From assembly GCF_963583255.1 (NCBI RefSeq), contig NC_084803.1:11320122-11384121 (forward strand): a DNA stretch of 64,000 nucleotides. The letters run 5' to 3'. Source of the DNA: Pyrus communis (Eukaryota; Streptophyta; Magnoliopsida; Rosales; Rosaceae). The notes below the pieces were generated by a model. That model was not told where the DNA came from and made no database searches. It saw only the letters and a program-made list of their open reading frames with translations. A program made the translations under genes and the position numbers. Of the stretch, positions 10,488 to 20,484 are shown in pieces (positions within the stretch are counted from its first letter, which is position 1; each line of letters opens with the position of its first letter).

Positions 10488-13400
10488 TTACAAAGTACGT
10501 TTTTCCATTCTCTCGAAGAAATAAAGATAGCCATTACCTTTGTCAGGGATGCCTCCCTCACAATACTCTCCAACCTTGTCATCATCAAAAACGACCCAGC
10601 TCCCACGTTTCAAGATGTGTGCAATATACCGACCATGATCAATAGAGGTTCCAAGGTGACTTATGAATCCAATAAGCTCATACCCTGCACGTAGCCATCT
10701 AGCAGTGAAAAACATACAAAACAAACCCATAACATATAAAGAATACTTTGATAGCTTATACCCTGCACGTAGCCTAACATGTGTATATTATCTTGTTTTA
10801 CAGGTGAGAATACTTTGATTGATTAATGGAATAGATCATATAAACACGCACCATGACTTTACATCTCGCGTCAATGTACGTACCATCTACATAGTTTTAG
10901 GTCAACAATTCAGTTAATACTTCTCAGCACATGCAGCCTTAATTTTGACGTCCATGTAGTTTGTGTGGTGTTTGTGCAAATTTCTCATATATATGTGCAG
11001 AAGAAAAAAGAAAGATTAGGTACGAAAAACTAACTTCCTCCATTTTGACCTCTCTCCCTGTGTAAATGGCCAATGTTTATGATATCATCAACATCTATTC
11101 TGACATCTGCATAAAGAGAGACAAGAAAATGAGAATCCTTCAAAACTCAACATAAATAGAAACAAACTGGGAAGCTAAAAGAAAATTACCAAGCTTGTTC
11201 TCCACCCCCGGCTCCTTTACGAACCTTTGCATGTGCATCACCAAGTACTTAGGGAACGAATTTAGACGTGCTTCCCTGCAGTTAATAAAAAAACAGGATG
11301 GTAAGAGACAGAGAGACAACATTTATTTTTGGTTTTTGTCGATATGGTTACTAAGAGACATCATCGTGTACTGACAATAATTTATCTTCATCGTAGAATG
11401 TTGACAAATTTTAGCAGACACAACATCATCAAGAGAATACATTGACACCAGAAAATAATCAGAAAGCTTACATAATTGTTTTCTTCTCTTTAGTGTACCA
11501 GTCACTCTGTTCATGCATTCTCTTTTCTGAAAGGTTGAAGTTCGAGGACGAAAGACAATTTCTTAGAGAAATGCTTGTTGAAGGACCGTCAGTTGGAATT
11601 ATTAGGGAAAGAGAAAAACAGCGACGGAAAAAAGGAACTCCAGAAATGGGACGAAGATCAATATCAAACGTGAAACCGCTCGAAGGATCAAACATAGGTC
11701 TCCCGCGCCTCCCACCGTCAGTATGAAGATTGTTAATTTGAATAAGAAAATGTAGAAAGAACTCATAAGCATCCTAAACGATAAAAAGGTTTCAGGTATT
11801 AGTAATATTAAAATTGAAGCAGTCAGAGCAAGAATGATAATAATTTTGAGTTTACAATATTGTCAAGTTGTACAAAAGTGTCTCATATAATAAAAATAGT
11901 GGAGAGCAAGAAGAATTAGGCAATTCACCTGTTCTTTCATGGAAGAAAATTTTGAATAGCTGGCTGCCATCGTCGTCTTAAACATTTGAGGCGGTATCCC
12001 TTCTTGTTTCTCTGATTGCTTCATGAAAGAACAGGAAATGATTAGTAAACACCAATGAGGACATCCTAACTCAATGATGATCATTGCAACTAGTATTATG
12101 ATTTAGTAGTATTCTTCTCTTGGGAGGTGTTAGGCTCAACTCCCGTAAATGGTACACGATGATCTAAGTTCTAACTGTAATAATTGGTATAAAATTCGTC
12201 ATTCATGGAAGAACCTAACATCTCTCCCTGTGTACAAGAGCCACTCACACCTTCTCGTTCCTCCCCCCCGCCGGGGGATTATACCCTCTTGTTTTTAATC
12301 TTATTTCTAATCTCAAAATGTATTTATAATCTTTTTGAATAACTATATATGTCCTTTTTACTAATTTTAAAATAGTTGATAAATATTTTAAAGCAGAAAA
12401 CTGATGGCATTGTCTAAAGTTGCAAACGTAGATGAAACCAATAAAAAAATAAATTAAATCGAAAACACAATGATTAAAATAGATTTGAGGTATAAACAAA
12501 GTTATCGAAAAATGTTTTTACAAGCATACACAAATAAGTGGGTGTCACAATCAAGTCCAAACTAATTGCGCTAGCAATACAAAAATTATATAGAGGATAA
12601 ACAAGCCAGTAGTGGAAATGAGTAGAAATATATGGGCAGAACAAATAAGAAAGCGTTCCGGACATACCTTTTTTACAGGAGCTAATGAGTATTCACCAGA
12701 TAGCAAACCATGCGCCAACTTAACTCTGTCATGCAAAACAAAAGATAAGTCTTTCCAAAAATGTGGATGAAGCAATCTACAGTATCTCATGATTAAGAAG
12801 AAAAGCCAGAAAAATAGAAACAAATTCAATAACCGAAATACACACCCATGTTTGCATTTGGAGTAGTGAGTATAAACCAGAAACTCTTATTCATAAACAA
12901 CAATCGAAATTGGTGACAATTAACACTAATAACTAGTAACACATCTTAGCGACAGAAATGCATTTAAAAAATCAATCCTTAGAATTCCCTACGTACTTAC
13001 GTTTGCATGTTCAAGTCTACAGAGGGGTCAGCTGTAGCCTTCTCAAATGCCTCTTTTAAACTTTGCACGTCGTAGAATCTGATGCATTGTGAAAATAAAA
13101 ATAATAAATAATATAGCTCATTCCCCTTTTTACACCGATTAGAAGAGGGAGGGAGGGAGGGAGAGGGGGGGGGGGGTGCGGGGTGGGGGTGGGGTGGGCG
13201 GTGTGGCGGAGGGATACTAACCCTACAGAGAACAAGGATGTTGATAACACAACTTGCATTGTCGCTGCCATATAGCTACTGCAAAACAAATCTCAAATCA
13301 GTGTAAACCCATTTAAGAGAAAGGACGCTTAAAAAAAAGAAGAAGCGTTTTCAGCAACATTACACGTACGAAAGCTACCTATTTCCCAAATTAGTAAGTC

Positions 13401-16400
13401 CAGTGTAACCTCCTCCAAAGGCCTTTTTTATTTGGCTCCCGTCAAAATTGGTATTCTGGTTAAGCTTTCTTTCAGCCTAATAACAAGAACGAAATTAGAA
13501 TGCCCTGTATCTTTTTTATAGTTATTAGATTAAACATTCATCCCTTATAAAGATTTGATTAAGGTGCTTTGATCAATTGCCACCTCAATAATTTTCTATT
13601 TATTTAATTTCCATATCATTAATTTAAATGCATTTATATAGAGGCATAAGGTAACTTAGCAACTAATTGCCTACAATATAGGAATTTAATTTCATGAACC
13701 CCCTTCTACACATTAAATGACATTTTTTTTAATAAAATAAAATAAAAAATTAATTAACTAATTCCTCATTACCTTATTATCATTATTTAAAAAAAATATA
13801 TCTTTCTATTAAAAATGTCTCAATAAAAAGTCTTCAATATATATTTTTTCACGTATAGATATATAAAAAATATACTTAAAACTTATGGTACATTTGAGAA
13901 CAAAAGTATCAACTTTTGGTATGTTTAGATTTCAAATGTACCGAGAAACCAAATTTACCAAAAATTCAAATGTACCATAAAACCAAATGCACCCATTGTT
14001 ATGTAATCCTTTTGATACATTTAGATTTCAAAGGTACAGATAAACCAAATGTATCCATTGTTAGGTAACTCTTTTGGTACGTTTAGATTCCAAATATACC
14101 AAAAGACCAAATGAACAAAAAATCACAAATGTACCACAAAACCAAATGTCTCTATTTGATAATCCTTTTGGTACATTTACATTCCAAATGTACCGAGAAA
14201 TACAAAAAATCAAATCCACTATAAAACTAAATGTGTCCATATTATAGGTAACTAGATGTAGCTATATAATCAAACAAATCTTTATTATGTGTTGGGTTTT
14301 CTAAATAATAAAATCTGACAATTTTTTTTGTATAAGTATTCTACTATATTCACACAAAAAAAAAAAAGTAAAATTATAACAAACAATAAAAAAATGCATA
14401 GAGATGGATAATAAATGCATAAATATAGGGATAAGAGGGGGAAAAAAATGAAATGTTTAGGAAAAGTCGTGAAAAACTAAAATTCTAAACAAAATAAACT
14501 TATGTGAAACACTGAAATTAATAACCAAAATTTTAGGAAAATGCTTGATCAAATTTTCAAAAGGAGTGTATGTTTAGTTTAAAAAATTAAAAAACGAAGC
14601 ACCTATATCAAAACGCCTCTATTAATTATTATTATCCAAAAAATAAATAAAATAATAAGTAAATTGCATTATTTGCTTCGCTTTCACTTACGATAACGTT
14701 GCTTTTTTTATTTTATTTTTTTTATTTTTTTTTATGATTGATTTGGAATTGTGGTGTTTTTGAAGAAAAAAAATTATTAAAAAATATAGAACATTAAATA
14801 TGTTTGATAGAAAAAAAGTGATTTTTTTTTAATGGTTGTCAATGACGGTAAAAAAACATAAAAAAGCAGAAGCAAGTTATACTTCTAAGTATTTTACAAA
14901 ATTACAATCATTGCTCATACATTATTCTCTTTAACAATTATTATATCACATTAAGTACCATATCATTTTTAGTCATTTAATATATTCACAACAATTTATA
15001 TAAAAGTTTACCAAACACTCGGGACACTTTTTTTTTTTTTTTTTTTTTTGTTAAAAGCATTAATAAAAAAAAGTTTACTAAAACTCAATAATTTTATTTT
15101 ATAACTGTTTATTCTCACAACATAACATAAACAGTTTTCTTAAAAAAACACAATAATACCAAACTGACTCTCAGTCAGTTTGGCCAATGATTGGGTTTTG
15201 TTAGCAGCGTAGAAAACCAAAACAAAATTACCAAATTAAGAGAAGTAAGTCGCTTCAGTTACCAAATTGACATAAAAACCAATACCGTATGTTCAGTTTG
15301 AAGCTGAAGCATCTCACTCCTCCTCCAACAGTAGAAATCAACCGCTTCCTTGAACTGCAATCATGAAATCTCATTAATTTTTTTTATTTTTAATTTTTCA
15401 CATAAAACAATTGTCTACGGAAAAAGGAAGAGGCACCTCATCTCGTAGGCTTCCATAAGGAATTTTTTGCACTTGTCCATCATCAGCGAATATGACCATC
15501 TCTTTAGTTATTTCATACACAGGTTCATCGCGGACAGATCCGACATTGTCTGTCATATCATATAAACAAATATGAGAAGAAAAGAGTAATATAAACAACT
15601 TTGCCATTTATTTATTTTTTCAATCTCAAAATTTTCAAGCACCCAGTGGTGGATGTACTTGGAAGCAAGGTCCCAGGACTACTCGGAAAGGGGGGGGGGG
15701 GGGGGGATGCACGTTGTAATCAAAGTAATTTCAGGTTTACTCGAAATCTAGAAAATATACATATGAAAACTAATCACACAAATCATTAATATCAAAGGAA
15801 AACTAATGAAAATAACTTGAAAACTTTGAGTTTTAACGAAAATGACCAAAAAATGTCGTAAGTGAATAGTACCAGATTGACTTTTTAGAGTAAAAATGTG
15901 ATTTTTCGTTAAAGTGAACAGTACAGGAAGCTTTTCGTTAAAACTCCCCAATATCAAGGATATAATATAGCGTAGAAAAAGACTAAAAAAACCTCAATCA
16001 TAACACAATCTTGACTAAAATTACCTGGCACAGAGCGCTTTCGAATTTTCTGGTTATTATCCTCAGAAGCAGACATATCTTTTTTCATTATATGCAAATA
16101 AACTGGATTTCCAGTCTTCTCGTGGTTCCAACGCACATAATTTTTTCCAAATGCAAGATATGTGGTTAAGTCGATAAACAACTCACCATCAGATTTCTGA
16201 AACTCATCAAAGAGACACCATATGTCAGAGAAATTGAAACCCTATATGGAAAGAAATTAAAAAAAAAGAAGAAGAAGAACGTACAAGACTACGGAAAGAC
16301 AGGCAACATTCATTGTAGACGCATGCGTTATGCTTGACGACATGGCGATCAACCCAAGTTTCATAGGATGGGGATCTTTCCTTGTATATGACTGGGTAAG

Positions 16401-17217
16401 AGGCACTGTGGACAAAATATTTCGAGCCCTTGAGTATCTTAGCAAAGCCCTTGTCTCCCCACTTATTCCCCCACGAATTCTTTATGATCCAATACTCCTT
16501 GCCAGTTATGTTGCATCTACCATAACCCACCACCGTAACAGTATGAAGATCATAATTATTATCATAAGTTTGAGGCTTGGGCTCATAAATTTCGAATACA
16601 TCTTTCCATTCAAAAAAGAAGTAGTCAATCGATATGACCATAGCAAGTGCTGGAATCGTCTTTAGGGCTTCCACTATCAATTTCTCATCGTATAAAATTT
16701 CAAAGTCATCTATATGGAATCTAGGAACTTTTCTTGGACCAGGTCTCCTGTTGTTGTAGGCTAGCTCTTTATATTTTTCACTTTCATAAGAGCATTGCTC
16801 TTCAGTAAGCATGCCTTCTTTTATAATGAAGTTATATGCCAATTCGGGCCAACATTGACCCCCAGAAATTACATCATCTGTCATTATGTAGGGAGAACCA
16901 ACGTATATAGCCAAATCTCGGGCGGAAAGAGTTTCTGCTTTCACATCCCCCCGGATGTGCCTATACGCTGCTTCCACGGTTTCAGCTACAGAAAAGCAAG
17001 TGCATGTGTCTTCAAGGAATTGCTCTCTAGCTACTAAGCTTACAGTGCCCCTGGTGGCCCAATTAATTATGTCGTCTTCACTGCCATAAGAAGAATATTG
17101 TATAAGTTATGACATTCATCAGGCAAGTTCTCTAGAACTACTCTTACACAACAAATTCATATTAATTAATTAAAGGAAAGTAATGGACCTGAAACGTGGA
17201 CGATCTTCCTCTTTCAT
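10488..17217 (-). CDS. Chimeric papain-like peptidase / UBP14-type ubiquitin protease-like protein, 14 exons
   Basis: Exons (minus strand): 17217-17189, 17080-16285, 16196-16025, 15549-15437, 15354-15286, 13476-13379, 13278-13222, 13078-13001, 12725-12668, 12009-11929, 11773-11472, 11275-11190, 11106-11035, 10684-10488. All junctions are GT-AG and phases agree, giving 735 aa with no stop. Residues 1-275 form a C1A papain-like domain with Gln30, Cys36 (EDTCTCFS), His189 (LHTVTVVGYG) and Asn211 (IIKNSWG). There is no signal peptide or propeptide. Residues 276-393 match the UBP14/USP5 region before the zinc finger (TYLAFGKNYV, EKTGNPVYLHI). Residues 394-735 match its catalytic domain (GYTGLTNLGNSSYMAATMQV, KLAHGLLSGEYS, GIPPQMFK, SFPKYLVMHMQRF, GSWVVFDDDKVG). 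Catalytic Cys is Ser427 and catalytic His is Arg689. The ZnF-UBP and both UBA domains are absent. The start is the first ATG that gives a phase-correct exon 1. Expression is unproven: it could be a young fusion gene, a read-through model of two genes, or a pseudogene without stops. Confidence 0.7.
10681..10774 (-). repeat. Short duplication of the last splice acceptor
   Basis: The block taccctgcacgtagcc occurs at 10681-10696 and again at 10759-10774. On the minus strand each copy supplies an acceptor, ctacgtgcag followed by ggta. Use of the upstream copy adds 78 bp (26 codons) and keeps the reading frame into YELIGFISHLG. Two isoforms of the chimeric gene are therefore possible. The downstream acceptor fits the UBP14 family length better. 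Confidence 0.6.
13141..13210 (+). other. G-rich tract in an intron, potential G-quadruplex
   Basis: The plus strand has repeated gggagggagggag, a run of ten or more G, and ggggtgggggtggggtgggcgg. Many G-runs of three or more with short loops meet the usual G4 pattern. On the transcribed minus-strand gene this is a C/T-rich intron lying between exons 13278-13222 and 13078-13001, and could act as an extended polypyrimidine tract. Confidence 0.6.
13505..15280. other. Long AT-rich intron of the chimeric gene, missing-exon region
   Basis: This intron occupies the place where UBP14 genes carry the zinc-finger UBP exons. No CxxC...GGNNHA-like coding was found on the minus strand. It contains an imperfect tandem repeat (13900-14210), homopolymer A and T tracts and no recognisable gene. 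Confidence 0.5.
13900..14210. repeat. Imperfect tandem repeat, about 120-bp units
   Basis: Units recur three times with the order ttttggtacatttagattcc, aaatgtaccgagaaaccaaa and aaatgtayccattgttaggtaa. Each unit is internally near-palindromic (ggtacattt and aaatgtacc). It lies inside the long intron of the minus-strand chimeric gene. Confidence 0.65.
15690..15706 (+). repeat. Poly-G run of 17
   Basis: An uninterrupted run of 17 G follows tactcggaaa. It lies in the intron between exons 16196-16025 and 15549-15437, next to a segment (cagtggtggatgtacttgg) that resembles the end of the TIR element at 33839. Run length is prone to sequencing error. Confidence 0.7.
15800..15950. repeat. Dispersed repeat family B, copy 1 (intronic)
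   Basis: The stretch reads aaaactttgagttttaacga, then a segment with gattgactttttagagtaaa, then cgttaaagtgaacagtac and ttttcgttaaaactc. It is shared with 35560-35700 and, in the opposite orientation and more diverged, with 61745-61905. The ends gttttaacga and tcgttaaaac are inverted, so it is probably a MITE. Confidence 0.75.
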
Positions 17218-17419
17218 GTTTAAGCAAGAGTTGTGGAGAGCTCAATATAATGTCTGACTGCGGTCGGAGTCTCTCAACTACTAGGTTTGGCCAAGTATAG
17301 AACTTCAAGGTTTCAAATTAATCAACATATGGCTCTGCAATGGTTAGAATAGTATGAGAATGGGTATTTGGTAAAGCACAACAAGAAGACAGTAATATCA
17401 CAACTAAGTTAAAACAGCA

Positions 17420-17465
<46 letters not shown>

Positions 17466-18437
17466 AGGTTTTAGGAGGAAGAATAAGACGATGACGGACT
17501 ACTTGAGTTTTAGAGGAAGGGAGGGAGGTACTCGCACTTTTATGCGGGGAAAACCTCCAATAGGAAACAGGAACTTCCTTTGGCGCGAAGAAAATATTCG
17601 AAAATAAGTAAGTATTCGTAAGGGTATCAAGAAAGCAAATACTTACCCGGTTGAGGCAATATTTTGGTGAGCTGAGAAAAGGGTAACCTGACTTAAGGTT
17701 TGCTTGTGAACCAAGTCAGAGATCTATAACAGTATTGGAAAGAGAAGGGAACCAGCACCAACAGCATATCCAACTTAAGGATATCATCAAAAAGGTGATA
17801 GTTACTCGATTGAGACAACATTGAGTCGAGAGATAGTATAATTATCTGAATACAGATACTCCTAAGGTCCCAGCGTGTTGAAGGTCAACGGGAGAAGCAT
17901 AACACATCCAACTTAGTATTGTTTGAGCAGCATATCCAACTTTAGGATATCATATCTTAGTTCATAGCTTTGGATAATTAATTAACTAAAGCGAGAATTT
18001 GGTTGCAATCATTAGCTACCAAATGTTCTTGACTAAAACTTCATTGATTTTCAATTTTTTTTTTATCATAGTATCTGATATTAATTTATTTCCATGTTGG
18101 TTATTATATTTTTTAACTTAAAAATTAAAATTTTTCTTGCTTATGTTAATGAGATTTTAAATAAACTCATAATTTGTGGGCCGTATTGAAAATATGAAAA
18201 ATAGATTATACCCCATGAGTGGGCACAGGCCAGCCGAACCCACAATTGGAGGGATCGGACTAGACATATTTGTGGTTTGTAAATAAAACAGGCCGATTCC
18301 TAAGGATTCACGAATTTTTTATTTTAGTAAAAATTTTGTTAATAAGCCTTTGCCTTTCTTTGGTCCATGGGTCCAAAGTTATATATTATTACTCAAAGCA
18401 TGTAGTAGCAATAACAAGTTACAAAGATAAAAGAGTA
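17218..18437. other. 5' flank of the chimeric gene
   Basis: This is the likely promoter and 5' UTR of the minus-strand chimeric gene. A (GA)n microsatellite of about 38 bp lies at 17423-17462 (CT on the transcribed strand), a common feature of plant 5' leaders. The phrase catatccaactt(t)aaggatatcat is repeated near 17764 and 17931. No upstream coding exon (signal peptide or inhibitor propeptide of a C1A peptidase) was found. Confidence 0.4.
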
Positions 18438-18584
18438 ATACTAGGGAGATTAAATTTATTGATAAAATTTTATAAACTAGATGACATGGAAATTGATGAT
18501 TGAATTATTACTTAAGCGTTAATAAACATGCTCATTCTTATTTGTGACACATAATTTAGTTTACAAATTTTGTCTCCCTAGCAT
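18438..18584. mobile_element. MITE family C copy 1
   Basis: The ends ATACTAGGGAGA and TCTCCCTAGCAT are inverted, with further inverted sequence inside (attgataaaattttataaac and tagtttacaaatttt). The order of internal blocks (gatgattgaattattactta, agcgttaataaacatgctca, tgacac) matches the copy at 62041-62198. Confidence 0.75.
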
Positions 18585-18639
18585 AGCGGCATCATTCCTC
18601 ACTGAATCTGAAAGAAAATAAAAATATCATTTTATTTAC

Positions 18640-19759
18640 ACCTGGCAATTTCTTACACGACCCGTTAACATGACACATAAACAACACGAAAATAACAGGT
18701 TTCAGGTCAACACGATAACTAATCGGGTTGTTATTAGGTCACACGATAAGAACCCATTAATAATGGGTCCTTAACAGGTTGACATGAGGGTGACACGTGG
18801 GTAATCCGTTTCGACACGTTAAGAAAAATGTTATTTTGATGATTTTAATTTTTTAAACCCATAAAAAAAACTTACTATAAAATACAATAGCCATAGTGTA
18901 TATGTATATATTGTATATCAAATATGTACTATTGTATTATTATTCTATATAAATTTTAAAATTTTAAAAGTTTAAGTTTTATTTATTTATTTATTTTTAT
19001 AGTATACCATAGGCAAAGAGTGCAATTAAAAATTACAAAACACATTAAAAATAAAAATATCAAGTAAAACTACCAAACACTTTAAAAAACTATAATAATT
19101 AATTTACAAGTGTGAAACATGTAAAAAAATTAGGCAAATGCTCGTGATCTACGCTTAGAGGATGGGTACATCACCATTTGAGTTTTTAGAACCATACAAA
19201 ACCTCATGAATAGTATATTTAAGGGAGTTTAAAATAAATAAAACTCATAATCATTAATCTACAAGTTGAAAAAATGCGAAAGCATGTATAAACGCTCGTG
19301 ATTGCATCATCAACCTTGAAACGCAACTCTCTTCATTTTGCATATCCTTGAACATTTGGTATTTTGTAGTAATGTACTGATATTTTTTCATTAGGCTCTT
19401 ATTTTGGGGTACGTAATACTTGAAAGCCAAATGTTTTTTTTTTTTTTTGTTTTGTTTTTTTTTGTTTTTTTTTTTTTTTGTAGTTTTGAAGTAATATTTA
19501 TGTCACAATGTGATATGCATATACTAATTTAGTATTATGTTTTCCATTTTTTTTGGGTCAAATTATATTTTTCTTTTGCATTATTGATTTAAAAAATATT
19601 ATCTTTAATGAGTAACGAGTTAGGTTATATTACCCGATAATATTAATGGGTCGATTTTAGATCGGATCATATTTGGGTGTTATACGACACGATCTGTCAA
19701 GATATCGGGTATGTCACAAAAACGACACGAACACAAGAAACACGACACGATTGCCAGGT
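18640..19759. mobile_element. Non-autonomous TIR element, ACCTGGCAAT ends
   Basis: The perfect 10-bp inverted ends ACCTGGCAAT and ATTGCCAGGT are followed by subterminal GACACG-rich repeats on both sides (aacacgataactaatcggg; gtcacaaaaacgacacgaac). The interior is AT-rich with poly-T and has no transposase. The target duplication is unclear. Confidence 0.65.
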
Positions 19760-19892
19760 CTAATTTATTCTTGTCTCACATTTGTTTCAAGGCCTCATTG
19801 ATTAAATCATATAGTGTATTAATTTGAGTTTAGAGATATTAACACAATTCCTTTATTCTTTTGAGTTGTTTGAGTTTCAAGAATACCTGAGG

Positions 19893-20095
19893 GCCAAAGG
19901 ATCCTCGTCGGATCCTCTTTGTGAGGATTCCAGAGATCCTCCAATCACATTCATTTATCATGCATCATGCATCCAGTTTTCGTCAGATACTGTTTATATT
20001 CAATTTTAAATAAAAACATTACAATGATTTCTGACCGCACGATGTACGATGAATAGATGTGATTTGAGGATTCTCGGGATCCTCACTCTACTTGA
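19893..20095. mobile_element. MITE family A copy 2
   Basis: It has the same block order as 1225-1446: ggatcctc, ggatcctctttgtgaggat, tttatc.tgcatcatgcatcc, cagatactgtt, taaataaaa, gaccgcacgatgtacgatga, ggatcctcac. The ends are more diverged than in copy 1. Confidence 0.7.
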
Positions 20096-20237
20096 GGGGC
20101 TTGTAGTTGTACTTATAGTATTTGCTTTTCCTTTTTGATGCTCTACAACAGAGAATAAAGAAGCATGTTAACGAATAGAAAACAAAACAATTATTGGTTT
20201 CATACTCTTGATAAAATCTGAGCTCAAACGCACTTAC

Positions 20238-20477
20238 TTCATGCTCAAGGTTGCTAATGTCTTCAATTTTTATCCAGTTTTGGAGGCATAAAAATAACTT
20301 CACTGTTTTAAGAGGGAGAGATGATCTAAGGGGGTAAATTACTCTTTTGTAGTGCTAAATGCACTCTCACTAACCATTGTTGACACTTGAATAGCCAACA
20401 CATCTTTGGCTACCAATGCAAGTGTGGGATTTGTGCTCCTCCCTTCCAACTTCCACCATTTCAGTTGTACAAGGATC
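20238..20477 (-). pseudogene. hAT transposase C-terminal (dimerisation) relic
   Basis: On the minus strand, WWKLEGRSTNPTLALVAKDV, then LAIQVSTMVSESAFSTTKE, and after a 1-base shift RVIYPLRSSLPLKTVKLFLC and LQNWI. This is the hAT family C-terminal dimerisation motif (ARDVLAIPVSTVASESAFST...PLRSSLSPKTVEALICxQNW) seen in plant RICESLEEPER-type proteins. The frameshift after STTKE and the lack of upstream catalytic sequence make it a dead fragment. Confidence 0.75.
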
Positions 20478-20484
20478 TGTTTAG

